A stretch of 64,000 bases of DNA, taken from NCBI GenBank assembly GCA_037176725.1, contig JAZBRS010000029.1, forward strand, positions 120,437,001 to 120,501,000, written 5' to 3'. Below the pieces are notes generated by a model that worked only from the letters and a program-made list of their open reading frames with translations, was not told the origin of the DNA and ran no database searches. Of this stretch, positions 1-12,700 are shown piece after piece. The stretch comes from Posidonia oceanica (Eukaryota > Streptophyta > Magnoliopsida > Alismatales > Posidoniaceae). Position numbers and translations under genes: made by a program. Within the stretch, counting starts at the first letter, position 1. Each line of letters opens with the position of its first letter.

Positions 1-880
1 GGCTTGTCCTCGCCCGAGGAAGCAAGCGGGGGATTCCACACGGACAGAATCCAAAGGGGGCTTGTCCTCGTCCGAGGAAGCAAGCAACAGTCTGATCCTC
101 GCCTGAGGAAGCAGACAGGGGACTTCGTTCGCACGAAGCGAAGTCACTTAGGGGGCTCGTCCCCAGTCGGGGAAACAAGCGGACCTAATCCTCGCCCGAG
201 GAAACAGGAGGGACTTCGTCTACGCGGAGCGAAGTCGCAGGGGGGCTTGTCCTCGCACGAGGAAGCAAGCAAAAAGGAAAAAGACTTGTCCTTGCCCGAG
301 GAAGCAACCAGGCGGGACCCCGTCTGCATGGAGCGGAGTCGTGCAGAAGGCAAGAAGAAAGAGGCTTGTCCTCGCCCGAGGAAGCAAGCAAGTGGGACCT
401 CGTCCGCACGGAGCGAAGTCACGTGAAAAGAAAAAGGCTTGTCCTCGCCCGACGAAGCAAGCAAGAAAGGAAAAAAGGCTTGTCCTCGCCCGAGGAAGCA
501 AGCAAGAAAGGAAAAAGGCTTGTCCTCGCCCGAGGAAGCAAGCAAGAAAGGAAAAAGGCTTGTCCTCGCTCGAGGAAGCAAGCGGGGCGCGCATACGCTT
601 ATCCTAGGCCGAGGAATAAGCGGGCCTGATCCTCGTCCGAGGAAACAGGGAAACTCCATCTGCATGGAGCTACGCAAGGCTTGTCCTCACCCGAGGAAGC
701 AAGCGGGCCTAACCCTCGCCCGAGGAAACAGACAGGGGCTCTGTCCACACAGAGCCAAGCAGGGCTTGTCCTCGCCCGAAGAAGCAAGCAGGCCTGACCT
801 CACACAAGGAAACAGGAGAAAGACTTCGTCCGCAAGGAGCGAAGTTGCAAGAAGAAGGAAAGGGGAGAGGGAGCGATACT
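1..880 (-). repeat. E1 3' UTR tandem array of hairpin units
   Basis: Units of about 37-60 bp are built on GCTTGTCCTCG-CCCGAGG-AA-GCAAGC, interleaved with GACTTCG...CGAAGTC units. Three near-perfect tandem copies sit at about 438-585. Each unit is a hairpin. Variant units keep pairing: GTCTG/CAGAC (90-94 with 112-116), GCTTAT/ATAAGC (597-602 with 616-621), CCCC/GGGG (161-164 with 169-172), GGCTCTGT/ACAGAGCC (737-744 with 749-756), GGATTC/GAATCC (31-36 with 47-52) and CTCCAT/ATGGAG (654-659 with 664-669). Open frames across it on both strands are by-products of the repeat. The array is cut by the window edge. Confidence 0.85.
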
Positions 881-1393
881 AGAGGGCAGCTAAAAAGATG
901 CCCCTGGTATCAGGGATGATACCAAGGGACAGCCGAAGCGCCCTTAGTATCAAAAAAAGCAAGGAAATGCAGACAAAACTAACGTGTTTTCCAAACGAGC
1001 AGTTAGGGATACCACCCCAGAGCGATCCGGGCAAAGGCGGTTGCGGCGATGCATGGGTCTGTAGAGGTTCATGCGTGCATGTTGATCGCGGGGGAGCTTT
1101 GCTGCAACTCCCTTGCTGAGGCTGCGGGTTACATGGTGCTTGCAGGGGGAATTGCTCTAGGTCTCTTGCGGGGCTACTCTAGGCTGCTTGCATGGGCTAA
1201 TGCTTTGAAGTGCTTGATGTAGGTCCTGCAACAACCTGGCAGGAACAGATATGCAATAGGCAAGGCATGCAACACAAACAAATGGCATGAAACGTCTTTG
1301 TATTGAGTGAATCTCTGGTTACACGCCTCTTGTAGGCCAAAAAGATACTGCATGATTCAAAAGAGCTAAACAAACAAGCAACTGCACAGATGC
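881..1393 (-). other. E1 3' UTR between the DUF7745 stop and the tandem array
   Basis: Non-coding and single copy. It contains the conserved hairpin at 901-928 and a segment (about 1000-1040) equivalent to the one amplified into the 108-bp array of E3. Nothing else is recognised. Confidence 0.6.
901..928 (-). other. Conserved 3' UTR hairpin, E1 copy
   Basis: CCCCTGGTATCA pairs with TGATACCAAGGG around a short loop, with one wobble position. It is homologous to the perfect hairpins at 21993-22019 and 55946-55972 and lies at the same distance side of the DUF7745 ORF. Confidence 0.7.
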
Positions 1394-2587
1394 CTAGTTA
1401 AGTCGAGCCTTCTTTGCTTTCCGGGAGTCAGGGAACTAGGAGGCAGCAGGAGGAATCTCGTTGAGGGGCCAGAATCCCTGCACCTCAGCGACATACTCAG
1501 AAGTGCATCTTGAGCTCTTCACAGCTGCGATGTTCGTAGACTTCACTCTATGCCGCATCAGGTCTGCTAGTTCTGCTGTGGCTGCTGTTGTGCTGAGAGG
1601 GTAAGTCTGCATGAGCCTGGGCGCGGTGCTATCAATAAAGGCGCCCTGTCGGAAGCCAAACTGCCGCATGACCTGGATAGGGTGGTACTCCACACCCCTG
1701 GTGAACCCTGGTAGCACCACGAGTCGCATATCGCGGGCATCGAAGAAGACGATGAAGGGTTCAGCTGCAGATGCGATGATTCACCAAGTCACTGCATCAT
1801 CCATCAGCTCAGACAGCTTCTGGTACTCTTCTGGTATGCTCTTGATGGTCCTTGCATGACCACTGCCGCAGTATGTTTCAATGGCATGCCCCTGAGGGCG
1901 CAGAAGGTCCATCTCCAGGTGTGCAGCTAGTCAGATCTGTACAAGTGCTCCGCAGCCATGGAAATGGCAGCAACAGTGTACGACGCGGTCCAGCCTGCGG
2001 TAAGTCTCTACAAGGATGACTAGTGCCAAGTCAATCTGCCGGGTCACCACTGCGAGTGCAATCTTGATTGCAACTATCATCTGGCCATGCATGAAGATCA
2101 GTTCGCCTAGAAAACGGGTGACGAATCCCCAAAGCCACAGCTCGTCTCCGAGTTCAGCACGCTTTTCCATAATTGCATCAAAGTATGCTAGGCGAAGCAG
2201 GGGCATGGGCCCGCTAGTGCAGATCAGTCTTTGTTGGCAGCTTTTGGTAGAGAGCCCAGTCAGCTGGCTCAGGACCGCAGTGTACCTGTCGCACCTCATG
2301 AAGACCGTAGGTCCCATGATCTTGGAGAAGCCACAGATCCAGTGCACCTCCTCCAGCGTGGGAGTCAGCTCTGTCCTGCCGAAGCGAAAGACATGATGCG
2401 TTGGCTTCCAGAAACTTACAGCAGCACACAGGAGATGCCGGCTTACTTCGACGTCCGCTGCCTTCAGAAGCTTGGATGGAATACCCCATGTGCGCAGCTT
2501 CTCGCGGTCGGCTTCAGTGAGTTTGCCAACCCACTCTCACAGGGCATTTGAGCAGTGCATGGGGGTGACTAGAATAGGATAACCCAT
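1394..2587 (-). pseudogene. DUF7745 / plant-mobile-domain-like ORF of E1, decayed
   Basis: Homologous end to end with the intact 400-codon ORF of E3. The aligned ATG (2585-2587) and terminal stop (1394-1396) are both recognisable. Conserved stretches include GFRQGAFIDSTAP, YPLSTTAATAELADLM and VMRQFGFRQ. An in-frame TGA follows about codon 15, where E3 reads a sense codon, and a TAG at 1436 removes the C-terminal tail. The readable pieces (1436-1729, 1931-2347) are in different frames, so there are also frameshifts. It lies downstream of pol on the same strand, separated by a 1.5-kb spacer. No product is expected. The family's biochemical function is unknown to me beyond its kinship with plant mobile domain proteins. 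Confidence 0.82.
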
Positions 2588-4093
2588 TGCGCGGGAGGGA
2601 AAGTGCAGGCCGCTGGTGCAGAAACCTCAAGTACCTGTAACCAAAGTTGCAGTTCATCAGATCAGATATAAGCATGTAACCACTGGTTGATAAAGATGTA
2701 GATTTCAAAGCTAGCAGTTTAGCATATTCAACAGTTAGCATTCAGAGTGCAGATATTAAGCATATTCAGACAAAGGCAGTTCTGCTTGCAGGAAAGTGGT
2801 TGGTCGGAGCTCCGGACCGATGCAGCTTGAAGAAGGTCGACGCATGCTTGATAGAAGTACTGTCTCAACGCCGAGCCAAGTTTTGCAGAGCGGGAAGATA
2901 GAAGGAGGGAATGACTGATGCTGTGCATGCATGCATGGTTTATGATTGATATGCACAGATATGTGCGTGGTTTACAATAGATGCTGTAGATGTGTGCATG
3001 ATTTTTGCTTATATGCTGTAGCCCTCAGCATATGGAGTGCTTAGCGCCTACTGTAGAGGAAGAGAGGGGTCCCTAACTCACTGGACTCTACTCAAACTCT
3101 TAACTTACTGGTGGCACTCAGGAAAGGGTTATTTCCAGTGCGTGGGTGGTGGGTAGTAAGGACAGGCTCCAGGCCAAACTCCTGAGGACCTACACCTACT
3201 CTTTTGCTTCTTTTTTCTCCCTCATAGACATGTAGGTTTCCCCTATCCCTAACTTGGAGGTAATGGGCACCTGGTTGAAGCTGGGGAGCTGCTTGCTAGG
3301 CCTTGCTAGGTTTATAGGCTCTGCGGGGTTCGTCTATACCCCAGGTGCAAACTTTAGTATCTCTCTAAGATAGGTAAAGGGGCGAGATTACGTTGCTTGC
3401 CTTTCTCTTTCTGGAGTTGACTTTTGTCTTTCCTCCTTTTTTCTTGCTTCTTTTTTTCTTTCTTTTTTTTGTTCTTCTTTTCTTTCTCTTTTTTTTTTGC
3501 AGGCTTCCGCTGTCCCTGGCTTAAAGGTAATGGGCGCCTAGGTTTGAGGTGGGTTTGAGGCTCCCAGGTGTGAAATGGTGGACCATCACCGAAGCAGTTC
3601 GAAGGGATAGGGTTATGCTACACGCCTCTATCTCTAGGGCCTACTTCTGCCTTCGCCTTCTATTTGCCGTTTCTTTTATGCCCATGCTCAGACATATTCT
3701 TTTATGGCTCACACTCTTGCTCACACCCTAGCATTTTATCTCCCTCGGGAGGTACAAGTCCTAAGGGGTTTGGTTATTTCGCCTGTTCTCATTTGAAAGG
3801 TGGCTCCCTCACTAGCTAAGACGCCTAAGTAATGTCGGGTGAGGCAGGATAGACTCCTTCCAGAGCAGGCAAGCACATCCGATTTCATCATCGGGCCAAA
3901 TGCAATGCATGATTTTTGCTGAGAATTTGTAGGTTTTTTGCTTGAGGTATGCTGAAAGAGGTGGAAATGCAGGGATATATGTAGAGAGTGCGAGAATGTA
4001 GAGGGACAGGATTGGAATGCAGAAGGATGTACAAGGGTAATGAGAATGCAAAGGATGGGACGGGAAAGAACGCTCTGCAAGACAAGGGTCGGT
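2588..4093 (-). other. E1 spacer between integrase and DUF7745 ORF
   Basis: Non-coding. It holds a purine tract on the minus strand (pyrimidine on plus, about 3405-3501) and a conserved CAGGTA(C/T) element about 50 bp upstream of the ORF start (near 2630). Both features recur in the E2 and E3 spacers. Nothing else is recognised. Confidence 0.6.
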
Positions 4094-5440
4094 CTACTGA
4101 TAGTACTTCTTGAGGTAGCATGCATTGACCGGCTCTGACTGCCCAGTCTGGTCCATGTCCTCAAGAATTGCTGCACCGCCTGAGAACGCCTGCTTGACCA
4201 CAAAGGGGCCACGCCAGTTGGGTCAGAATTTGCCTCGACCGTCTGGCAGGTGGATGGCTCACAAGACGAGATCTCCTGGCTGGAAGCTCCTAGGCCGCAC
4301 CTTCTTCAGGTATGCTCTTGCCATCTGCTTCTGGTAGCAGCGAGTGTTGTGCATTGCTTGCAATCTACGCTCATTAATCAGGTTGAGCTGGGCGCAGTGG
4401 TCCTCGACCTATTCTGCTTCTTCTAGCTCTGCTTTTCGCAGGATTCGCAGTGAAGGGATCTCCACTTCGATAGGCAGCATTGCCTCCATGCCGTACGCCA
4501 GCGAGTACAGGGTGGCTCCTGTCGAGGTCCACACTGATGTCTTGTATGCCCAGAGTGCGTACAAGAGCTTGTCATGCCAGTCTTTGTGGGTTTCTGCCAT
4601 TTTCTTCATTATTTTCACAATGTTTTTGTTGGCAGACTCCACTGCTCCATTCATCTGCGGCCGATATGGTGAGGATCTGTGATGTTTGATCTGGTGCTTC
4701 TATAGGTATTCCTCGATCCTCTTTGCAATGAAGTTCGAGCTGTTGTCAGAGATGATTGCATGTGGGACCCCATACCGAGTGACAATGTTGTTTCTAATAA
4801 ACCTCTCCGTCACCACGGCTATGACTGCCTTGTAGGAGGTTGCTTCCACCCACTTAGTGAAGTAGTCTATTGCTACCAGAATGAAGCGATGACCATTCGA
4901 TGCAGGAGGGTGTATAGCATCGATGACGTCAATCCCCCAGGTGGAGAAGGGCCATGGCGAGGACATGCTATGCAATTCCTGCGGGGGAGCGTGCATAAGA
5001 TTACCATGGATCTGGCAATTATGGCATCTACGCACGAACTGGCAGCAGTCTGCCTCCATGGTTGACTAGAAATAGCCTTAGAACATGATCTTCTTGGCCA
5101 ACAGTACACCATTCATATGCGGACCACAAGTCCCTGCATGAACTTGGAGCATAAGTGTGTTGGCCTCTTGCTTGCTCAAGCAGCGTAGGAGCATCTGACT
5201 GTATGACCTTTTGTATAGCTGCCCTGCCCTTAACACATACTTCGACGCTAGACGCATCAAAGTTCTTCTATCTGCTGCTGAGGTGCCAGGCGAGTGGCTG
5301 CCAAACTCCAGGAAGGCTTTGATGTCACAATACCAAGGCTACTCTTCCACCGGATCCGCCTCGTCTATGCTTATGCAGTGCACAGGCTACTCCATGCATG
5401 TAACTGATACATCCATCGCTCAGTCTTCAGGTATACTGAG
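4094..5440 (-). pseudogene. Integrase region of E1, decayed
   Basis: It matches the E3 integrase. The zinc-binding start (HAGTCGPHMNGVLLAKK and CHNCQIHG), the core (WGIDVIDAIHPPASNGH, YGVPHAIISDNSSNF, NGAVESANKNIVKIMKKM) and the C-terminal part with LPDGRGKF can all be read, in pieces (5078-5260, 4700-5059, 4409-4654). The pieces are separated by stops and a small deletion. One stop, TGA at 4223-4225, replaces the CGA of LPDGRGKFRPNW and is shared with E2. The terminal stop of the polyprotein is at 4094-4096. In an active element this enzyme inserts the cDNA into nuclear DNA. Confidence 0.85.
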
Positions 5441-7534
5441 CTAGGATGCCAAGGTTGCTAGCACATCTGCGTATGCATTCCTTGCCCTGTTCATGTACGA
5501 AAAGCGGATGCTTGCGAATTCTTCTATCAGCTTCAGCAGGTGTTCGTGATATGGCACAAGCTTTGGATCTTTCGTTCTCCAGTCGCCATTCACTTGGGAA
5601 ATCACCATCATGGCATCGTCGTGCACATGCAGCTTCTGCACCTCATGCTCGAGCGCGACCTTCAATCCCAGAACGCATGCTTCATACTCTACTTCATTAT
5701 TAGTGCATTTGAAGGTCAGCTTCCTTGCAAAGGGGATCATCTGCCCCTGTGGCGTGGTCAGCACTGCGCCTATGCCTCGACCCTTCTTGTTGACAGCGCC
5801 GTCAAAGTGCAACTGCCAATGCTCTAAGTCTTCAGGGTCCTCCTCGCCAGAGTCTTCCATTGCAAAGAGGATGTCCTCATCCAGGAACTGTGTCTGGAGA
5901 GGCTGGTACTCAGGCAAAGGAAAGTCTGCAAGGTGATCTGCCATGCCTTGGCCCTTCATGGCTCGCTGCGTGACAAAGGTGATGTCGTAATGAGACAACA
6001 GTACTTGTCACTTGACGCATCTGCCTATCATTGCTGGCTTCTGGAAGAGGAACTTGATGGGGTCATGTCGGCATAGAAGCTAGACTGGGTATGCCATCAT
6101 GTAGTGCCGCAGCTTCTGTGCAGCCCAGAAGAGGGATAAGTAGGTCTTCTCCATTGTGCTATACTTAGCTTCACAATCATTGAATTTCTTGCTCAGGTAA
6201 TAAATTACATGCTTCTTTCTACCAGTTTCGTCATGCTGGCCCAAGACGGTGCCCATGGAATGCTGTGTGGTAGAGAGGTAGAGAAGCAGAGGTCTCCCCG
6301 GCGTGGGAGGGACCAAAACAGGAGGCTTGGTCAGAAGCTGTTTGATCTTGTCAAAGGCAGCTTGGCACTCCTCGCTCTAGTTAATCTGTGCATTCTTCTT
6401 TAGGTGCTTGAAGATCGGTTCGCATATAGGCGTAAGCTGTGCAATGAACCGACTGATATACTGCAGGCGTCCGAGCAGGCCTCGGACTTCTTTCTCTTTC
6501 CTGGGGGGTGGCATGTCCACAATGGCTTTTGCCTTCATCGGGTCCACTTCAATCCTCCTCTGGCTAACAATGTAGCCCAGGAGCTTGCCAGAAGATACCC
6601 CAAATACACATTTGCTGGGGTTAAGGCGTAGCTTGTACTTCCTCAAGCGGTCAAAGAGCTTCCTTAAACAGGCAAGGTGATCCTCAGGCTCTTTGGTCTT
6701 GGCAATCATATCATCCACGTAGACCTCAACTTCTTGATGCATGAGGTCGTGGAAAAGTGCAGTCATGGCCCTTTGATAGGTTGCACCAGCATTTTTCAGC
6801 CCAAATGGCATAACTTGGTAGCAGAAGACACCCCAAGGGGTGATGAAGGATGTTTTCTTCATGTCCTCTTCTGCCATTTTGATCTGGTTATAGCCAGAGA
6901 AGCCGTCCATGAAGGAGAGCATTTTATGCCCTGCAGTGTTGTCGACTAGGATGTCAATGTGCGGCAATGGGAAATCATCCTTGGGACTCGCCTTGTTCAG
7001 GTCCCAGTAGTCGATGCACATGCGGACTCATCCATCTTTCTTGGGCACTGGCACAACGTTTGCAAGCCACTCAAGGTAAAGGACGACCTCGAGGAAGTTA
7101 ACCTTGTGCTGCTTCATGATCTCCTCCTTGATCATGAGTAGCCACTGCAATTGCCATCGCCTTAGCTTCTGCTTTACTGGCCTTGCGTCCCGGTCCAAAG
7201 GTAGGCTGTGCACAACTATCTCAATGTCGAGGCCAACCATATCTTTGTAGCTCCATGTGAAGACATCCGCATACTCCTTCAAGAATGCAATGAATTCCGC
7301 TTTAGCCTGGGGCGACAGATGGGCGCTAATGCGGACCGCTCTGACTTCTTCTGCTGTGCCAATGCTGACAACCTCTGTCTCCTCTTTGACATGGAGGTTG
7401 GGGCCTTCTGGATCGTCGTCGTGGGGCCAGAACTCAGGCGATGGTTCATCATTCTCATCTTCGCCTGCATCATCCTCTTCTCCGTATGCCATAAGCTCCG
7501 AGAGGATCTCCTTCTCAAAGGTGAAGGAGTGCAA
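5441..7534 (-). pseudogene. RT, RNase H and second RNase H of E1, decayed
   Basis: From the 5' side: the pre-RT block with KPVKQKLRRW (7028-7534), RT with MCIDYWDLNKASPKDDFPLP and YVDDMIAKTKEPEDH (6377-7021), a first RNase H with VPPTPGRPLLLYLSTTQHS (6080-6316), and a second RNase H with HFDGAVNKKGRGIGAVLTTP and NNEVEYEACVLGLKVALE (5441-5998). RT keeps the YVDD box. The first RNase H lacks the usual leading Asp, as in E3. Stops separate the blocks. The double RNase H is a hallmark of the Tat lineage. Confidence 0.88.
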
Positions 7535-8996
7535 GTGCTCCGCTGCTTGGCCCTAGTGACGCTTCAGGATGGTCACGCTTACCCGAGTGTTTCTGTATCC
7601 TCGGTGCGCGACCTTTGTCCTGGCGAACTCCTCGGCTGGCTCTACCTGCTCGGACTCCGCTGACTCTACTGTCCGTGCTACTGCCTATGCTGAAGCTAAC
7701 TGTGCTGCTGCTTGCTGTACGGGGGTTGCATGTGCTACTACTTGCTGTTGTGCTGTTGGTGCCTGTTGTGTTACTGCTTGTGCATGTTGTGCTACTACTG
7801 GTGCATGTTGTGCTAGTGCTGCTACTTGCGGCACTACTGGTGCTGCTTGTGGTGCTGATGCCACTGGTATCTGCTGCGCTGTCACCTCCCCTACATGTTT
7901 CGGTGTGCTTGCCTGGGACATATCAGACTAGCGGCTGATCAGTGTACTGCCGCCTGTTGCATTGCCTAAGTGTGGCATGCGCTGCACGAACCATCTAGAC
8001 CCACCCCTTGGCTACAGGGTAATCAGCTCATCTGGTCTAATAGGTGCTTCGACCACTAGATCTTCCTCTAGGACCATGATAGAGGGATCTGTGGCGACGG
8101 CCTTCCCCTTCTTCTGTATGGTCTCATGCTCTGCGACGTCCTGCGCCAACGACGCGAGTTGCTCTTGGAACAACTGCTCCAAGTCTCCCATTGAGAAATC
8201 AATCTGAGCATCTGCAGCCCCTCCTCCCTCCTCATCCGAGGGTGAGTCGACATAATAAGCGACTATCGGGCTTGCAGTCAGTCCTGGCTCAACTGCTGGG
8301 CTTTCTGCTGCTTGGGGTACTTGTTTCGCTGCTGCTGGGTAGGCTACCAGGGTCATTGCTGCTACTGGAGGGGAGGCACAACTGCTTTTCTGGGGGGCCA
8401 ATGGCTAGGCTACTGTGCTTGGGGATGAAGTGCTGGTGCCCGTGGGTGACAGTGGTTGTCTCCCAGTAGCAGCGGCGAGAGTCTTCCGCATAGCAAGATC
8501 TGCTGAAGCTGACAGCAGTGTGGCTTGCTTATGGCGCTGTCGATGATGCAGGCCGAGTCACGCTGCCATCTGATCCGACTGACTACGCTGTCGGAGAAGG
8601 TGATTTCCATGCTAGCACGGCTACGGCCACAAGCTGACTGCTGGATGATGCCAGAGGGCGTGCTTCTGACTCTAGCGCTGCAGCTGCGGTTGTTGGTGAC
8701 TTTGGTGAAGCTGCAGGAAGAGGAGAAACTGTCAACCCCACCACAGGGCCTACCAATTCTGTTGCTGCATCAGTATGTGCCGAGCAAACTGACCGAGATG
8801 TTGCCACACTAAGCTGATCCTTACTGTTGGTTGGGGCTGCTTCATCTATGCCGGACTCCTCCTCATCCGAGTAGTAGTCCTTAATGCAGACCCATTCCTC
8901 CGTCGGTAGTGGAGAGCTTGGGTATGATAGCTGCTGTGCTAGGGCCTCACTGCTGTTTGAATCCAGGATACCTGCACTAGTGAAGTTAGTGAGGTC
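7535..8996 (-). pseudogene. Variable polyprotein linker between protease and RT, E1
   Basis: Two parts are readable. Nearest RT (7685-7921) is a Q/A/V-rich run with repeats such as AQHAPVVAQHAQAVTQQAP. Further upstream (8012-8401) is an acidic, helix-prone block (YYVDSPSDEEGGGAADAQID, then DLEQLFQEQLASLAQDVAEH) clearly shared with E3. The rest up to the protease is low-complexity and broken. No enzyme motif is seen. The composition and length of the Q/A/S/E-rich part differ between E1, E2 and E3. Confidence 0.6.
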
Positions 8997-9767
8997 CTAC
9001 AGGATAGCCATCCTTTGTTCCTTAAGCTGCATGCATCTGTCTTTGCTGGACTGTAGGTCATATCCGAGACCTTCGGAATCTCTTCGCTCTGCTGCTCTGA
9101 TTGGCTCAGCGATTCCCTGGCCGTATTGCCCGAGCGGCGTTCCCCTGACATAGCCCCACCTGTGACAGACGTTTTCGACCATCCGGAAGGGGTTGTTATG
9201 AACGGCCAAGGAGTTGACACGTTCAAGATCAGGTATAAAGTTAATCGGCTCACACCGATTAACTCGATACAAGGCATCTGAAAGCTCAAGGTCAAAAGGG
9301 ACAGTCTGCGAAGAGATGGGTGCAACCACCTTGATCTGCTCCTTCTCGAAGTTTTCCACCATTACAATGATAACATTGTCGCTGTGGCAAAACTTGATCA
9401 TGCGGTGGAGGGTCGAGGGGATGACTTAATGCTTGTGTAGCCAAGGGCGCCCAAGCAGGAAATTAAAGTTAGGCTCCAAGGCAATAATGTAGAATTCCAC
9501 ATCGAATGTAATCGGGCCAATGATAAGAGGAATAATCAAAATCCCTAGAGCGTCATGGTGAGTATTGTTAAAAGCTGTCATTCCCTTTATCACCGGGGTG
9601 ATATCCTCGGCTTTGAATCCAAGCCTGGTTGCAGTGCGCAACGGACAGACATTAAGGCCTGACCCGTTATCAACCAGCGATAGGGGAATGCGAAAGTTTT
9701 TGTATTGCATCGTGACAAACAAGGGTTGGTTATGATTAATCCCCACCGGAGGCAGCTCATCGCTCAT
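8997..9767 (-). pseudogene. Protease region of E1, decayed
   Basis: The aspartic protease core is read at 9426-9767: IPLSLVDNGSGLNVCPL supplies the catalytic Asp in the divergent D-N-G-S-G form, and LLGRPWLHKH closes the domain. A conserved block follows (8997-9401; FEKEQIKVV, ALYRVNRCEPINFIPDLERV, MVENVCHRWGY). A stop at 9426-9428 separates the two. The protease would cut the gag-pol polyprotein in the virus-like particle. Confidence 0.85.
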
Positions 9768-9779
9768 GAAAGAGATGAT

Positions 9780-12700
9780 CTAAGGCTCCGCGATGACGCC
9801 AACCATGCTTTCCAGGGCCGCGGGTTCTATAGCTTGGGACACATGGGCTGCTTGGAACACTCGGAGAAAAGCCTCACGGTGTTCAGAAGAGGAATGTATA
9901 AGGTCCCAAATTGAAATATTGGCTTTAACCCTCCTAAGCTGGGAGGTAATGTCGATTTTGTGGTGCGGCTTTCTGGTGGTAGGAGGGGATGCTTTGGGGG
10001 CTGGCTCTACCGGGCTAGGTATAGGGGGTTGGCTTGATGTTGGGGGTGCTGCGGGTTGGCTAACTGGTAGAGGTGCTGCTGGTTGGCTTGCTGATGGGGG
10101 TGCAGTGGGTGCTGGACGGTTGGGCCTTACCACCGGTGCTGTGGGCTGGTATACCCTCCCCAATCGCGTGACTTCTATGCATGTTTCCGTGGCATAGTTA
10201 TAGGGCACACGATGGGGGTCCCAGGTTAAGTCAATAACCGTAGGGGCCTGTGTTGCGAGCACAAGAGGGGCTAGAAGAGGGTTGGCTGGGCGATAGGGGG
10301 AAGGGTGCTGATGCTGGTAGGTTGCTGGGGGCCCTGGCTGAGACCTAGCTAACAGGCTGACTGGGGGCCTACCTAAATAAGAGGTAGGGGTTTGTGCCTG
10401 TGGTCTAGCTTGAAGGTGTACAGGGGCAAGGGCCTAAGGGTGCATGGTAGGGCGAGGGGTGGAGCGCCCCGGCCTGGCATGCGGTCGGATCATATGGACT
10501 CCCGACTCGGAGCTGGCAATAGCCGCATGATAAAGAGAGAGAGGAAAGGGCTCCGAAACATCATGAATGAGCTCGGAGGGGTCTACTACAGACGTAGCAG
10601 GCCCGGAGGGGGAGAGAGAATAGATTCCCAAGGTCCCCGTGCCTTCCGGATTGGGATGCTCTAGGAGGGGCTGGTGGACGATGCTGGGATGAGGGGGTGC
10701 TAATGCTTGTGCAGGGGCTGATGCTGATGAAGGAGCAGATGTGGATGCCTCGTGCGTGTGGATCGTAATCGTTCCCGATTCGATTAGATTCTGAATGGCG
10801 TCCCGCAAGGTGAGGCAACTGTTCGTCGAGTGCCCTACGGCTCGATGAAAGTCACAAAAAAGGTGCGCCTTATGCCAATGCGAAAGTGGATTTGGCAGCG
10901 GGCGAGCCTTGGGAAACCTCAGGAATGTCGCAACCTTGGGGAGGACGACGCTTAACGGCTCCACTAGTGGGGTGAATTGACGCCGCTGTCACCTTTACCC
11001 CTGGGGCTGCGCTTGCCGGACTGGTGTGGCAGGATACACCGGTTGGGCGGTGGTAGTGATTTGTGGTGTAGGGGGTGCCCTAGGTGCTGGTGCATATACT
11101 ACTTGATTCAGGGGAGGCCGAACCGCCAGCTGAACAGGCATGGGCGAGGGGTCGACGTAGGCAACAGCAGGTTTCGACGAGTCCTTCTTCTTGGGTTGGC
11201 TGCTGGTGGTACAACTGCTGTTGCTTCTGGTGTTGCTGCTGGTGCTGCTGGTGGTGGCCTGCTTGGCAAACATAGAGAGCGCTGGGAAGTTGCCACTCCG
11301 TAGCGAACTCTCCACGTGGGTGCCAGCCCGAATCAATGCAGTGAAAGTTGTGACAGGTTGAATGCTGAGCAGAGCCTCGACGGTGGGCTGCGCACCCCTG
11401 ATCACAATCTCGAGGGACTCCTCGTCAGATGGGCCGTCTCAAACCTACAAAGCGAGTGCACGCCAGCGGCTGACATACTCCCCGAACGGCTCGCCAAGGT
11501 TTTGCTTTGTTGCGACCAGGTCCGCGCACTTAGGGACCAGGTCTAGGTTGAAGGAATATTGTCCCAAGAACGCCTGGCTGAGGTCGTTCCACGTCTTGAT
11601 GCTGGCCATATCAAGTGAGGTGAACCACTTGAGCGTAGGGCCAGTTAGACTTTTCTGGAATAAGCGGATTAGCAACCTCTCGTCAGCCTGGAGCTGAGCG
11701 AGATCTCTGCAGTATGCCTTCAGGTGTGCTATTGGATAGCCTCTACCATTATATTTTTCAAAGACTAGGATGCGAAACTTCGGTGGGAGCACCGCCTCTA
11801 GGAAATAACAGAGGTCCCGGAACTGGTAAGACTGGTGGTCTGTACCTTGCACTTGTCGAAGCGCTTTCTCTAGAACGGCGAACCTGTCGTCGTTGGATTC
11901 TGGTGCTGCTGCCAAAGGAGGTGGTACTGCAGGGGCAGGGGCCACATACGCCGCATAAGACGCACCAAGGTGCTCCTCTGGATCTACCATCACATCGCCT
12001 AGTGGAGCGACAGGATGGGCGGCGTATCTGTGCGGATGTGTTGTGTGTGCTGGCATGTATGCAGGGGTAGGGTATTGCTGATGCAGGGGGTAGGAATAAC
12101 TAGCATGCGGAGTGATAGGTGATGTAGAGTGTTGGAGCATCAGTTGCTGCACCGGCACTGTGCCGGGCGGCGGGCCAAAGGGATATGCGCTCCAAGCAGT
12201 CCTAAGGACTGGCCACCAGGTGCCAGAGGGGGATGCTGTGCAAGGTGTTGTGCATATGCAGGAGTCGGAAGCTGAGCCCCCATCGCCGAAGCAGTGAGTA
12301 GTTGTGGTAGTGGTTTGGGTGGCGGAGCAAAAGGGAATGCCTACGACGCGAGAGCAGGTCGCAGCGGAGCCTCGGGAGCAGTTGGAGTGAATGAAGGGCG
12401 AAGAGATAGAGCCATGCCCTGTAGTCACTGGGCAGTGTCCGTCAGCTGCTGATACTGCATCTCAGGGACCCATCAGTAGGTATGCTGAGTTGCAGGATCG
12501 ATGGGGGAGCAGAATCAAGCAGTTGGGACACAGACTGTCCATGAGGCGAAGGTTCTAAGGTGAGATTCGCCACAGTAGGGTGAGTGTCAAAAGTGGCATT
12601 ACCTTGAGAGGGAGGAGTCAGTGGTGTCTCCGGAGCGCAGGTAGTGGTTACCAAGACAGTCTCGGCAACAGGGTCTGATAGAGCCTACCACTGCCCCACA

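Noticed and set aside
1..880. Possible CRISPR array (short repeats with varied spacers)
   Set aside because: Repeat units vary in sequence and spacing, the spacers are themselves hairpin repeats, and the context is a plant retrotransposon 3' UTR with no cas genes.
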